The notes under the pieces: generated by a model | The model's input: the letters and a program-made list of their open reading frames with translations, nothing else | What the model was told of the DNA's origin: nothing | Databases searched by the model: none | Program-made: the position numbers and the translations under genes | Assembly (NCBI RefSeq): GCF_900497595.1 | Contig: NZ_UFQO01000004.1 | Coordinates: forward strand, 124,001-188,000 | Reading direction: 5' to 3' | DNA length: 64,000 bases | Source: Treponema pectinovorum | Lineage (GTDB): Bacteria; Spirochaetota; Spirochaetia; Treponematales; Treponemataceae | Part shown: positions 51,248 through 61,307 of the stretch, piece by piece | How positions within the stretch are numbered: the stretch's first letter is position 1 | Layout of the letters: every line of letters begins with the position of its first letter

Positions 51248-52966
51248 ATGACAAATCAGGGAAAATATTTAGATAGAAAAAAACTTTTGGCGGATCCAAT
51301 AATGGTTGTGGCAATCGTAGGAATTTTTGTGTTCCTGATGTTGTTTATACTTTATCCGCTTGCAATTCTTTTAACCGACAGCGTAGTTGTAGAAGTTGAA
51401 AACGAAAAAGTTATTGGAATTGGAAATTTTATAAGAATTTTCAAGATGACGGCTTTTAGAAAGGCGATTTCCAACACGCTTTGGCTTGGACTTGTTTCTG
51501 GAATCGGTGCAACAACTATAGGATTTTTGTTTGCATACGTAGATTCTTACGTCAATACGGGCTCAAAACTCGTAACAAAACTCTTTAAAATAGTTTCAAT
51601 TCTGCCTGTTGTTTCTCCGCCTTTTGTGCTTTCGCTTTCTGCAATTTTTTTGTTTGGAAGAACAGGTTTAGTAACCCGCAACATTTTAAATTTGAATGAA
51701 AGCCATCTTTACGGCTGGCGAGGAATTGCACTCGTTCAGATTTTGACCTTTTTTCCTGTCTGCTACCTCATGCTAAAAGGGCTTTTAAAAAATGTTGATC
51801 CGTCGCTGGAAGAAGCCGCTCGCAATATGGGCGCAAGCAGATTAAAGGTTTTTACGAGCGTAACTCTGCCGCTTTTGCTTCCGGGGCTTGGAAACGCATT
51901 TTTGGTTTCTTTTATTGAATCTGTTGCAGATTTTGCAAATCCTATGATTATAGGTGGAAACTTTGACACCTTAGCCACATCTATCTACCTTCAACTTACA
52001 GGTGCTTACGACAAATCTGGAGCAACCGCAATGGCAGTTGTTCTGCTTTTTATCTCGATGGGACTCTTTATTGTAGAAAAATATTGGCTCGAAAGAAAAT
52101 CCGTTGCAACGCTAACAGGAAAAGCGAGCAGAGTCCGCGAATTGATGACAGACCGCAGCGTAAGGTTGCCACTTGTAACAATTTGTTCATTGATTGCAAT
52201 TTTTGTTCTTATAATGTACGCGCTTGTTCCGCTTGGCTCTCTTTTTAAACTTTGGGGCAGAGACTACAGCCTTTCTTTAAAATGGTACGAATATGTATTT
52301 AAAAACCGTGGATATAGGGTTTTTACGGATTCCATGTTTTTGTCATTTATTGCATCTCCTATAACCGCTTTTCTTTCTATGATGATTGCATATCTTGTTG
52401 TAAAGCGAAAATTTGCAGGTAAAGCGATTATGGAATTTGTTGCGATGCTTGCAATGGCAGTTCCTGGAACTGTTTTGGGGGTCGGTTTTATACGCGGTTT
52501 TAATTCTGGACTTTTTCATACAGGGCTTATGCAAGGTCTTTATGGAACGGGAACAATTCTCGTAATCGTTTTTATCGTGCGTTCGCTACCGATTGGAACT
52601 CGCTCTGGAATTGCAGCGCTAAGGCAAATTGACCGCTCTATAGAAGAAGCCGCCTACGATATGGGGGCAGATTCTGCTAGAGTTTTTGCAACCGTAACAT
52701 TGCCGCTCATAAAAGAATCTTTTATTTCTGGACTTGTAACAACTTTTGTGCGCTCCATTACTGCGATTTCTGCAATAATTTTATTGGTAACTCCAAGGTA
52801 TCTTTTAATAACCGTGCGTATAAACGAATTTGCAGAAAAAGGCGGATACGGAGTTGCCTGTGCCTATGCGACAATTTTGATAATAATAACCTATGGTGCA
52901 ATAACTATTATGAATTTTCTTCTATCGAGAGTTGCTGATAATAGAATGTCAAAAAAAGAAAACTAA
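51248..52966 (+). CDS. ABC transporter permease, duplicated (FbpB type)
   Basis: A 572-residue inner-membrane protein made of two six-helix halves. Each half has its own EAA loop, the contact site for the ATPase: LEEAARNMGASRLKVFTSVTLPLLLPGL in the first and IEEAAYDMGADSARVFATVTLPLIKESF in the second. This fused two-domain permease is typical of Fe(III) and related transporters. The ATPase gene follows 16 bases later. Confidence 0.93.
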   Translation: MTNQGKYLDRKKLLADPIMVVAIVGIFVFLMLFILYPLAILLTDSVVVEVENEKVIGIGNFIRIFKMTAFRKAISNTLWLGLVSGIGATTIGFLFAYVDSYVNTGSKLVTKLFKIVSILPVVSPPFVLSLSAIFLFGRTGLVTRNILNLNESHLYGWRGIALVQILTFFPVCYLMLKGLLKNVDPSLEEAARNMGASRLKVFTSVTLPLLLPGLGNAFLVSFIESVADFANPMIIGGNFDTLATSIYLQLTGAYDKSGATAMAVVLLFISMGLFIVEKYWLERKSVATLTGKASRVRELMTDRSVRLPLVTICSLIAIFVLIMYALVPLGSLFKLWGRDYSLSLKWYEYVFKNRGYRVFTDSMFLSFIASPITAFLSMMIAYLVVKRKFAGKAIMEFVAMLAMAVPGTVLGVGFIRGFNSGLFHTGLMQGLYGTGTILVIVFIVRSLPIGTRSGIAALRQIDRSIEEAAYDMGADSARVFATVTLPLIKESFISGLVTTFVRSITAISAIILLVTPRYLLITVRINEFAEKGGYGVACAYATILIIITYGAITIMNFLLSRVADNRMSKKEN

Positions 52967-52982
52967 AAAAGGAAATTTACTT

Positions 52983-54062
52983 ATGGAAAACAAAAACTCA
53001 AAAGGCGTTCGCCTTCAAAACATAACAAAAATCTATCAGGATCCAAAAACAAAAAAGGATTTTAACGCTGTAGACGATGTAACTCTGGATATAAAACCAG
53101 GAAGTTTTGTAACTTTGCTTGGACCTTCTGGCTGCGGAAAGACCACCACTTTGCGCATGATAGCAGGTTTTGAAAGTCCAGACCGAGGCGAAATTTTCCT
53201 TGGAGAAAAATCTATAAATGCGCTTGCACCCAACAAACGCGATACAGCGATGGTTTTTCAAAGTTATGCGCTTTTGCCACATTACAACGTGTTTGACAAC
53301 ATTGCCTACGGCCTAAAAATAAGAAAACTTCCAAAGGACGAAATTAAAAAACGAGTTTCGGATATGATAAATCTAGTTGAATTGGAAGGCAAAGAAGAGA
53401 GAATGAGCAACCAGCTTTCTGGGGGACAACAGCAGAGAGTTGCCCTTGCACGTGCCTTGGTTATGCAGCCAGGTGTTTTGCTTTTTGACGAGCCGCTTTC
53501 CAACCTCGATGCAAAACTTAGAGTTATGATGCGAACCGAAATCCGAAAGATTCAGCAAAAATTGGGAATAACTGCAATCTATGTAACTCATGACCAAAGC
53601 GAAGCGATGAGCCTTTCCGACGAAATAATCCTTATGAATAAAGGAAAAATCGCACAAAAGGGAACGCCACAAGAAATATACTATAAGCCAGAAAGCCGTT
53701 TTGTTGCGGATTTTATTGGCGAAGTAAATTTTTTAACCTGCAAGGTTTTAAATTGTAAGGGCGAAGATGTAGATGTAGAAATTGCAGGCAAAACTTTAAA
53801 AGCTAGCAGCAACGGAAAACTTGCTGTAGGAAGCAACTGTAACATCGTTTTACGACCAGAAAACGCAAAACTTTGCGAAAGCGGGTTGTTTGAATGTCGC
53901 GTTGTGATGAGCGTTTTTATGGGAGCGTACCAGTATTATGAAGTTGAGTTTGAAGGCGAAATTTTAAAAATTCACGATTATAACCCACGAGGACACAAAA
54001 TATTCAACGCTGGCGACAAGGCTTTTTTGGATTTTGAAGGTTCAAGCTTACACACATTGTAA
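52983..54062 (+). CDS. ABC transporter ATP-binding protein (FbpC/PotA type)
   Basis: Energises import through the permease upstream. Walker A GPSGCGKTT, Q-loop VFQSYALLPHYNVFDNIAYGL, signature LSGGQQQRVALARAL, Walker B GVLLFDEPLSNLDAKLR and switch His in VTHDQSEAMSLSDE are all intact. A C-terminal TOBE-like regulatory domain of about 100 residues follows. The 359-residue product starts at ATG 52983, with AAAGGAAATTTACTT before it; the longer frame lacks a site. Confidence 0.94.
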   Translation: MENKNSKGVRLQNITKIYQDPKTKKDFNAVDDVTLDIKPGSFVTLLGPSGCGKTTTLRMIAGFESPDRGEIFLGEKSINALAPNKRDTAMVFQSYALLPHYNVFDNIAYGLKIRKLPKDEIKKRVSDMINLVELEGKEERMSNQLSGGQQQRVALARALVMQPGVLLFDEPLSNLDAKLRVMMRTEIRKIQQKLGITAIYVTHDQSEAMSLSDEIILMNKGKIAQKGTPQEIYYKPESRFVADFIGEVNFLTCKVLNCKGEDVDVEIAGKTLKASSNGKLAVGSNCNIVLRPENAKLCESGLFECRVVMSVFMGAYQYYEVEFEGEILKIHDYNPRGHKIFNAGDKAFLDFEGSSLHTL

Positions 54063-54084
54063 GCGGTGCGGTAATACTCTTATT

Positions 54085-54191
54085 GACAAAAATGCTTAGC
54101 CCCGATCGCACGGAAAGACCGCAGCCACAATCTGTGGCGAGGACTTGCAGTAAGAGCGGGTGATGTGCGGTGTTGCGCTCCTGTTTTTTTT
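54085..54191 (+). ncRNA. Candidate structured RNA or leader between the ABC operon and valS
   Basis: A GC-rich stretch in the AT-rich 200-base gap before valS ends in a terminator-like element: GAGCG (54154-54158), CGCTC (54176-54180) and eight T at 54184-54191. Inside are a perfect hairpin GCCACA-ATC-TGTGGC (54124-54138) and the block GGAAAGACCGCAGCC. The GGAA...GCAGCC order recalls the apical part of small SRP RNA, but the GUCAGG strand that should pair with it is not seen, so I do not call it 4.5S RNA. It may simply be the terminator region of the ABC operon. Confidence 0.35.
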
Positions 54192-54196
54192 GTGAA

Positions 54197-54225
54197 TTGA
54201 ATATCGATTTTTTTTTCATTATAAT
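54197..54225 (+). promoter_or_regulatory. Promoter of valS
   Basis: TTGAAT (54197-54202), 17 bases, perfect TATAAT (54220-54225), about 38 bases before the valS ATG. Confidence 0.6.
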
Positions 54226-54262
54226 ATTCGCTCGTATTTAACTTGTATTTTGAGGAATAAAA

Positions 54263-56986
54263 ATGAAAGCGATTGAACTTGAAAAGGCTTACAACCCTAA
54301 AGATTTTGAAGATAGAATTTACTCTGAATGGAATGAAAAGGGCTATTTTAAGCCAACTAGCGACGAAGATTCTCCTGTTCATTCAAGGAAGATGTTGAAT
54401 ATCAAGTATACGGTCGTTATTCCTCCTCCAAATGTTACTGGCGTTTTGCACATGGGGCACGGTCTTAACAATACTTTGCAAGATGTTGTTGTTCGCTACC
54501 ACAGGATGAAGGGTGATGATACTCTTTGGGTTCCAGGAACGGATCACGCAGGAATTGCAACTCAAAATGTTGTTGAAAAACAGTTAAAAGCGGAAGGCAA
54601 ATCCAGAAATGATTTGGGACGCGATGCATTTATTGAACGCACCTGGCAAGTAACACGCAATCACCACGATATCATCGTAAATCAGCAGAAAAAACTTGGA
54701 AACTCTGTTGACTGGAGTCGTGAACGCTTTACTTATGACGAAGGACTTTCTGAAGCGGTTAAAGATGTTTTTGTAACCTTGTATGAGCGCGGTCTTATGT
54801 ACAAGGGGCAGTATCTTGTAAACTGGTGCCCTAGATGCGGAACTGCTCTGGCAGATGATGAAGTTGAACACGAAGATTCGCCTGGTGCTATGTATCATAT
54901 TTTTTATGAATATGCAGATGGCTCTGGTAAGATTGAAGTTGCAACTACGCGCCCAGAAACTTTTTTTGGTGATACCGCAGTTGCCGTAAATCCAGAAGAT
55001 GAGAGATACAAATCTTTAATTGGTAAAAAACTGAAGCTTCCTATAATCGAAAAAGAAATTCCTATCATTGCAGATTCTTATGTAGACAAAGAATTTGGAA
55101 CCGGTATGGTAAAAATTACTCCAGCGCACGACCCTAACGACTGGGATGTAGGAAAACGGCACAACCTTGAAGTTATAAATCTTTTAAATCCTAACGGAAC
55201 TCTAAACGAAAACGTGCCAGAAAAATATCGTGGACTTAAACCTGAACAAGCTCGAAAACTCGTTGTTGAAGATCTTATTCAGATTGGTGCTTTTAATGGC
55301 GAAGAAAAGATAACCCATTCCGTTGGGCATTGCTATCGCTGTAAGGCGATTGTCGAACCGTATCTTTCGTATCAGTGGTTTGTAAAGATGAAGCCTTTGG
55401 CAGAAAAAGCGTTAAAGGCTTGGCGAGACGGAGAAATTGTTTTCTTTCCTAAAAAATGGGAAAACACATATACGCACTGGCTTGAAAATATCCGCGACTG
55501 GTGTGTTAGCCGCCAAATTTGGTGGGGACACAGAATTCCAGTTTGGTATTGCGATTGTGGCGAAACTATTGTAAGCAGGACGACTCCTCAAAAATGCTCA
55601 AAATGTGGCTGCGATGCTTCGCATTTAAAACAAGACCCTGATGTTTTAGACACTTGGTTTTCTTCATGGCTTTGGCCGTTTTCTACTTTAGGCTGGCCAA
55701 AAGATACGCAGGATTTTAAGAGATTTTATCCTACAACCGCTTTGGTTACCGCTTACGATATAATATTTTTCTGGGTTTCTAGGATGATAATGGCAGGACT
55801 TGAGTTTACAGGCGAAGTTCCGTTCCATGACATTTACATTCACGGTCTGGTGCGCGACAAGCAGGGCAGAAAGATGTCCAAGTCGCTTGGCAACGGTATT
55901 GACCCTCTTGAAATTATAGACCAGTACGGTGCAGACGCTCTTAAATTTACTTTGACTTATCTTTGCGCACAAGGACAGGATATTTTAATCGACAGCGATT
56001 CTTTTAAATTTGGTTCAAAATTTTGCAACAAGGTTTGGAATGCAAGCCGATATATTCTTGGAAATTTGGAAGGAAGAAATTTGGTCAGCGTAAAGGACGA
56101 AGATTTATCTGAACTTGATTGCTGGATTTTTACAAGGTTAAACAATGCAACAAAAATCGTGCGCGAAGCTCTCGATTCCTACAGATATAACGATGCTGCA
56201 AGTGCGGTTTATGAATACTTTTGGAACAATTTCTGCGACTGGTATGTTGAAGCGACAAAACTCGTATTCTGGCACGGAAGCGATGAGGCAAAAGACAGAC
56301 AGGTTTCTATAATGCTTTCTGTATTGGAAGAGTCATTAAGGCTCTTGCATCCTTTTATTCCGTTTGTTACAGAAGAGATTTATCAGAAACTTCCTCTTAA
56401 CGAGATTGTAAAAAACAGGCAGGCAGCAGGAAATCAAAAAATCCTTTCAAATTCAGCATATTCTTCTATGCTCATAACCGCTCCGTATCTTGATTTTGTT
56501 GAAGAAAGGGAAAATTCAAAAATCTCTTTGCGCTTTGAAACTTTGCAGGATTTGATAAGAAATGTGCGTGGTCTTAGAAACGAATGTGGCGTAAATCCTG
56601 CGGACAAAATAAATCTTGCAATCTTAGTTGAAAAAGGAAGTTCCGCGGAAGTGTGCCGCGAAAAAGTTGAAGAAATCTGTCTTTTAGCTGGACTTTCTAA
56701 GGTTGAATTTATTGAAGAAAAACCACAAAAAGCGATTGGAACAGTTGGCAGTGGCTACGAGGCTTTTATCCTTTTGGATGAAAATATAAACAAGGAACAA
56801 CTTTTAAAGCACTTTAACAAAGACTTGCAAAAGGAAAAAGCGGATGCTCAAAAAATTGAGTTTAAGTTGAACGGAAAGTTTGCTCAGCATGCACCTCAAG
56901 ATGTTGTTCAATCAGAACGCGATAATTTAGAAGCGATAAAACGAAAAATAGAAAAACTTGCTTCTTATATTGCATCTTTAGATTAA
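54263..56986 (+). CDS. valS: Valyl-tRNA synthetase
   Basis: Charges tRNA-Val. The HIGH motif lies in PPPNVTGVLHMGHGL and the KMSKS motif in GRKMSKSLGNGIDP. The editing (CP1) domain carries TTRPETFFGDTAVAV, the zinc-knuckle-like CPRCG and CSKCGCD pairs are present, and the C-terminus has the ValS coiled-coil arm (LEAIKRKIEKLASYIASLD). The 907 residues are normal. TTGAGGAATAAAA precedes the ATG. A SpoT-like HD gene follows after 39 bases. Confidence 0.97.
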   Translation: MKAIELEKAYNPKDFEDRIYSEWNEKGYFKPTSDEDSPVHSRKMLNIKYTVVIPPPNVTGVLHMGHGLNNTLQDVVVRYHRMKGDDTLWVPGTDHAGIATQNVVEKQLKAEGKSRNDLGRDAFIERTWQVTRNHHDIIVNQQKKLGNSVDWSRERFTYDEGLSEAVKDVFVTLYERGLMYKGQYLVNWCPRCGTALADDEVEHEDSPGAMYHIFYEYADGSGKIEVATTRPETFFGDTAVAVNPEDERYKSLIGKKLKLPIIEKEIPIIADSYVDKEFGTGMVKITPAHDPNDWDVGKRHNLEVINLLNPNGTLNENVPEKYRGLKPEQARKLVVEDLIQIGAFNGEEKITHSVGHCYRCKAIVEPYLSYQWFVKMKPLAEKALKAWRDGEIVFFPKKWENTYTHWLENIRDWCVSRQIWWGHRIPVWYCDCGETIVSRTTPQKCSKCGCDASHLKQDPDVLDTWFSSWLWPFSTLGWPKDTQDFKRFYPTTALVTAYDIIFFWVSRMIMAGLEFTGEVPFHDIYIHGLVRDKQGRKMSKSLGNGIDPLEIIDQYGADALKFTLTYLCAQGQDILIDSDSFKFGSKFCNKVWNASRYILGNLEGRNLVSVKDEDLSELDCWIFTRLNNATKIVREALDSYRYNDAASAVYEYFWNNFCDWYVEATKLVFWHGSDEAKDRQVSIMLSVLEESLRLLHPFIPFVTEEIYQKLPLNEIVKNRQAAGNQKILSNSAYSSMLITAPYLDFVEERENSKISLRFETLQDLIRNVRGLRNECGVNPADKINLAILVEKGSSAEVCREKVEEICLLAGLSKVEFIEEKPQKAIGTVGSGYEAFILLDENINKEQLLKHFNKDLQKEKADAQKIEFKLNGKFAQHAPQDVVQSERDNLEAIKRKIEKLASYIASLD

Positions 56987-57025
56987 AGCCGATAATAGAA
57001 CAAGACTCTTTTAGGAGGGCAGAAT

Positions 57026-57664
57026 ATGGCAAGCAGATACGCGATGAAAACCGAAAAACCTGAAAAAATGGGCAATAAAGAGGCTCAGCAATTAAAAAAT
57101 ATCGTGCTGGCGCCTTATATGCAGTTGGCAACAGGTCTTATAGGAAAAGCTCGACATGCTGGCGGAAATATGTTTCGACACCAGATGGACACGCTTGCCA
57201 TCTTGATTGACTACGGTTATATCGATTCTGTTCTTTTAAAAGCGAGCGTAGTACATGATACAGTAGAAGATATTCCCGACTTTGACAAAAATCTTATCAT
57301 AAAAGCAGATGAAGAAGGAAATGAGGTTTTGACTTTGGTCTTAGAAGTTACAAGGCGCGAGGATGAAACAAAAAAGCAGTTTCTTCAGCGAATCTTAGAT
57401 AACGGAAGTCAAAAGGCAAAAATTTTAAAATGTGCAGATAGAATTTCCAATATGATTTCGTTGGGATATGTTACAGATCCAAATTTTATAGAACGATATT
57501 GCGATGAAACTGAATTTTTTCTTTTGCCAATGGCCTTGGAAATCGATTTTAACATGTACCACGAGTTGATAAATCTTATAATGACACGACGCAGATACCT
57601 TGAAGACGGCGGATATTTTGACAATCGTCACAAGGCTACGAGCAGTCCAGACTCTACAAAATAA
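57026..57664 (+). CDS. HD-domain protein, SpoT/Mesh1-like hydrolase
   Basis: The 212 residues carry the HD domain pattern of (p)ppGpp hydrolases. MFRHQMDTLAILIDYGY provides the first His, VVHDTVEDIPDFD the HD pair and ED, and ILKCADRISNMISLG the last Asp. There is no synthetase or TGS domain, so it resembles small alarmone hydrolases (SAH/Mesh1). Activity on (p)ppGpp or another nucleotide is inferred. It starts after a strong AGGAGGG and is 39 bases behind valS, probably in the same operon. Confidence 0.8.
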   Translation: MASRYAMKTEKPEKMGNKEAQQLKNIVLAPYMQLATGLIGKARHAGGNMFRHQMDTLAILIDYGYIDSVLLKASVVHDTVEDIPDFDKNLIIKADEEGNEVLTLVLEVTRREDETKKQFLQRILDNGSQKAKILKCADRISNMISLGYVTDPNFIERYCDETEFFLLPMALEIDFNMYHELINLIMTRRRYLEDGGYFDNRHKATSSPDSTK

Positions 57665-57761
57665 CTTTTTCGGAAATTGGCATTCTTTAGCATTTAATAA
57701 TTTTTTTTTGCTCTAGTTAATTTTTCATGTTAGAATTGGAAAATATTTTAAAGGAAAGTTT

Positions 57762-59723
57762 ATGCCACATTACACTTTTGTTAATCTCCCAAAAAATTTA
57801 CCGTTGTTGATAAAACTCCGGTCAGAAGAAGTTCCACAAATTACGTTGCAGGCGTCTAAAAATGCGGATGGAATTTTTGAATACTTTTCTTATTCTTCTG
57901 TCTATAGCGATGTTTTATCCCTTGCCTGGCAGTTTAAAAAACTCGGAATAAAAAAAGGTGAAAATGTTGCCTTCATATCCGACAACTGCCGTGAATGGCT
58001 TTTAACGGATTATGCACTTTTGAGTCTTGGTGCTGTAGATGTTCCACGAGGCTGCGATTCAATGGGAAATGAAATTCGCTTTATAATTTCGTTTGCCGAT
58101 TGCAAATTTGGTGTTTTTGAAAACCAAGCACAAGTTGAAAAAGTATTGCAAAAAATCGAAGAAGTTCCTCTTTTAAAGACAGTAATCGTGTTTAGAAAGA
58201 TGAATGAAAAAGTCGAAGAACTTGTAAAAGATGCAGGTTTAAAACTTATTTATTTTGATCAACTACTAGAGACAGCTCGCAACGAATTTAATGGCGAAAA
58301 AGAAAAAATCACAAAAGAAATAGAAGATGGAATGCAAAACATTCAAAGCGACGATAACGCGACAATAATCTTTACTTCCGGAACAACAGGAACGCCAAAA
58401 GGTGTTATGCTCACTCACGGTAATTATATGAGCCAGCTTTCTGTAATTCACAACTTTTTGCCTGCTCGTGCAGGAGATATGTGGCTTTCGGTTCTTCCTG
58501 TATGGCACAGTTTTGAGCGTCTTATTCAATATGTTGCACCTGTGCTAAAAAATGGACTTGCTTATTCAAAACCTGTTGGTCAGATTTTGCTTTCAGATAT
58601 GGCAGTTATAAAACCTACTTGGATGTGCGGAGTTCCTAGACTTTGGGAAGCGCTTGCAAAAGGCGTAAAAAAAGCAGTTCAAAAAAAAGGTGGACTTTCT
58701 CTAAAACTGTTTAACTTTTTTGTTAAAATCGGCGGACTTTACGCAGATCAAAAAGACAAGGTTTTGGGACACGTTTGCAGGATAAAAAAACGCAATAAGG
58801 CTTTTGACTTTGTCTGCGGTCTTATTCCTTTTTGCCTTTTGTTTCCTCTAAAAAAACTTGGCGATGTTTTGGTATTTTCAAAACTCAGGCAGAAATTTGG
58901 AGGAAAACTTTCTGTCGCTATAAGCGGCGGCGGAGCTTTGCAAAAGGATATCGATGACTTTTATAGGGCTGTTGGCTTAAACCTCTTGGAAGGCTACGGT
59001 CTTACAGAAACTTGCCCTGTAATATCGTTTAGAAATCCAAAGGAGCCTCGTCCTGGCTGTGTTGGTGCGATATTTCCAACGATGGAAGTAAAAATTCTAA
59101 AAGAAGAGCACGGTGTTGTAATTGATGAAAAGCCACTTCTTCCTGGGGAGTGTGGATTGATTTTTGTCCGCTCAAAACAGGTGATGAAAGGTTATTACAA
59201 GCGACCTGATTTAACGGAAAAAGTGATAGATAAAAACGGTTGGTTTAACACAGGCGATTTGGGAATTCGCACTTGGGATGAAGAATTAAAGATAACTGGT
59301 AGAGCAAAGGATACGATTGTATTGCTCGATGGTGAAAATATTGAACCTGCCGTTATAGAAGCAGAGCTTTTGACCAGCGATTTTATTGAAAGCGTAATGG
59401 TTACGGGGCAGGATAAAAAGTATCTTGGTGCTTTAATCGTTCCTTATAAAGATGCAGTTGAAAATTTTGCAAAAGAAGAGAGGATAGAATGCCCATCTTA
59501 TGAGGCTCTTCTAAAAAATCCTAAAATTACAAAACTGTTTGAAGAAATTGTCAGCAATTCTATAAGTCATTCGCGAGGTTTTAGAATTTGCGAGAAGATT
59601 TATAAGATTGCTCTTTTGCCAAAGAGTTTTGAAGTTGGAATTGAATTGAGCGCAAAACAGGAAATGATGCGCTACAAGATTGAAGAAATCTATGCTGATA
59701 TAATAAAAGGGCTTTTTGAATAA
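57762..59723 (+). CDS. Long-chain acyl-CoA synthetase (AMP-binding)
   Basis: Activates fatty acids with ATP and CoA. Motifs in order are TIIFTSGTTGTPKGVMLTHGN (P-loop, about residue 203), the WLSVLPVWHSFER-like gate region, GYGLTETCPVISFRNP (adenine-binding) and WFNTGDLGIRTWDEELKITGRAKD (hinge). A C-terminal domain with ENIEPAVIEAELL follows. The 653 residues with a long middle insertion near 300-370 match the spirochaete and bacterial long-chain type. AAAGGAAAGTTT precedes the ATG. Confidence 0.93.
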   Translation: MPHYTFVNLPKNLPLLIKLRSEEVPQITLQASKNADGIFEYFSYSSVYSDVLSLAWQFKKLGIKKGENVAFISDNCREWLLTDYALLSLGAVDVPRGCDSMGNEIRFIISFADCKFGVFENQAQVEKVLQKIEEVPLLKTVIVFRKMNEKVEELVKDAGLKLIYFDQLLETARNEFNGEKEKITKEIEDGMQNIQSDDNATIIFTSGTTGTPKGVMLTHGNYMSQLSVIHNFLPARAGDMWLSVLPVWHSFERLIQYVAPVLKNGLAYSKPVGQILLSDMAVIKPTWMCGVPRLWEALAKGVKKAVQKKGGLSLKLFNFFVKIGGLYADQKDKVLGHVCRIKKRNKAFDFVCGLIPFCLLFPLKKLGDVLVFSKLRQKFGGKLSVAISGGGALQKDIDDFYRAVGLNLLEGYGLTETCPVISFRNPKEPRPGCVGAIFPTMEVKILKEEHGVVIDEKPLLPGECGLIFVRSKQVMKGYYKRPDLTEKVIDKNGWFNTGDLGIRTWDEELKITGRAKDTIVLLDGENIEPAVIEAELLTSDFIESVMVTGQDKKYLGALIVPYKDAVENFAKEERIECPSYEALLKNPKITKLFEEIVSNSISHSRGFRICEKIYKIALLPKSFEVGIELSAKQEMMRYKIEEIYADIIKGLFE

Positions 59724-59803
59724 TATTTTTTTTATAGACTATTTATAAAAAACTCATTATTTTAATGGTAGTAATTTTTTATTTTATATAGGAGAAATAA
59801 AAC

Positions 59804-60844
59804 ATGGCAGTAAAAGTTGCTATTAACGGTTTTGGTCGCATCGGACGTCTTGCATTCCGTCAGATGTTTTCTGCAGATGGTTATGAAGTAGTTGCAATCA
59901 ACGATTTGACAAAACCTTCTATGCTTGCTCACCTTCTTAAGTATGATACAGCACAGGGTGGATATGCAGGAAAATTTGGTGAAAATCTTCACACAGTTTC
60001 TGCTGATGATGAAAAAGGAACAATCACAGTTGATGGAAAAGTTCTTAAAATTTATGCAGAAAAAGATGCAGCAAATTGTCCTTGGAAAGAACTCAAAGTT
60101 GACGTTGTACTCGAATGTACTGGTTTTTATACTTCAAAAGAAAAGTCTCAGGCTCATATAAATGCTGGTGCTCGCAAAGTTGTAATTTCTGCACCTGCTG
60201 GAAATGACCTTCCAACTATCGTTTATAATGTAAACCACAAGACCCTTACAAAAAATGATAACATCATTTCTGCTGCTTCTTGTACAACAAACTGTCTTGC
60301 TCCTATGGCAAAAGCATTGAACGATTTTGCTCCAATTCAGAGTGGAATTATGTCTACAATCCATGCTTACACTGGCGACCAGATGATTTTGGACGGTCCA
60401 CACCGTAAGGGAGATTTGCGCCGTGCTCGTGCAGGTGCTGCAAACATCGTTCCTAACTCAACAGGAGCTGCAAAGGCTATTGGTCTTGTAATTCCAGAAT
60501 TGAACGGAAAACTTATTGGTTCTGCTCAGCGTGTCCCAACACCAACTGGCTCTACAACAATGTTGTTTGCTGTAATTAAGACAAACAAAGAAGTTACAAA
60601 AGATGCAATCAATGCAGCAATGAAAGCTCAGGTTACAGAATCTTTTGGATATACAGAAGATGAAATCGTTTCTTCTGATGTAATCGGAATGCGCTTTGGT
60701 TCTCTCTTTGACGCAACTCAGACAATGGTTTCTAAGATAGGCGATGACCTCTATCAAGTTGAAGTTGTTTCTTGGTACGACAATGAAAACTCATACACTT
60801 CGCAGATGGTACGCACTATAAAATACTTCTCTGAAAACTGCTAA
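59804..60844 (+). CDS. gap: Glyceraldehyde-3-phosphate dehydrogenase
   Basis: Central glycolytic enzyme. The NAD-binding start [20 protein letters not shown], catalytic Cys160 in [12 protein letters not shown], His187 in TIHAYTGDQ, and [13 protein letters not shown] near the end are all conserved. The 346 residues are typical. A TAGGAGAAATAAAAC site precedes the ATG and a strong terminator follows. The gene looks monocistronic and highly expressed. Confidence 0.98.
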   Translation: MAVKVAINGFGRIGRLAFRQMFSADGYEVVAINDLTKPSMLAHLLKYDTAQGGYAGKFGENLHTVSADDEKGTITVDGKVLKIYAEKDAANCPWKELKVDVVLECTGFYTSKEKSQAHINAGARKVVISAPAGNDLPTIVYNVNHKTLTKNDNIISAASCTTNCLAPMAKALNDFAPIQSGIMSTIHAYTGDQMILDGPHRKGDLRRARAGAANIVPNSTGAAKAIGLVIPELNGKLIGSAQRVPTPTGSTTMLFAVIKTNKEVTKDAINAAMKAQVTESFGYTEDEIVSSDVIGMRFGSLFDATQTMVSKIGDDLYQVEVVSWYDNENSYTSQMVRTIKYFSENC

Positions 60845-60860
60845 GGTTAGTTTTAAGACA

Positions 60861-60897
60861 AAAGGCTTTCATCAATAAAGGTGAAAGCCTTTTTTTT
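60861..60897 (+). terminator. Terminator after gap
   Basis: An 11-base perfect stem (60861-60871 with 60882-60892, core AAAGGCTTTCA) ends in eight T. Confidence 0.92.
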
Positions 60898-60964
60898 ATA
60901 CGTTTTCATTTTATAAGTTGTATTTTGCACCTGCGTTTTTGATTAATATGATAGGGTATAGTTG

Positions 60965-61273
60965 TTTTAGAAAACTTTCGATGTCTTTTTATAAGTCGCA
61001 CTTCCGTATGCGACAAGAAACAGGGTCTACTTGTAGCCCCGCATCTTGCCTGCGAGCTTACAGCGACAGGGATAGTGGTTAAAGAAAAACCTCCGTGTTT
61101 TTCTTTAACAGACAGTTTTTGCAAAACTGTCGACATTGCTTGTAGGTCGCACTTCCGTGTGCGACACGCGACAGGGATAGGAGAGGCGCGGAGCGTTGGC
61201 GTAGCCAATGGAGCGGTAGCGGAACCTCGGATAGCCCGGTTTTTGCAGAACGAAGTGGAGCAAAAAGTCGCCC
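60965..61273 (+). repeat. Hairpin repeat, copy C
   Basis: Occupies most of the 463-base gap between gap and creD. Hairpins: GTCGCA/TGCGAC at 60995-61014, TTAAAGAAAAAC/GTTTTTCTTTAA at 61079-61108, GACAGTTTT-TGC-AAAACTGTC at 61111-61131 and GTCGCAC/GTGCGAC at 61146-61165, then TTGGC-GTA-GCCAA. It ends GAGCAAAAAGTCGCCC. The rest of the gap holds the gap terminator and nothing else I can name. Confidence 0.85.
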
Positions 61274-61307
61274 TTATAAATCAGCAAAAATTATAAAGTT
61301 ATTTTGT

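Noticed and set aside
54085-54191. Small SRP (4.5S) RNA gene
   Set aside because: GGAA followed by GCAGCC is suggestive, but the GUCAGG strand and the closing long helix of SRP RNA could not be found, so it is reported only as a candidate structured stretch.
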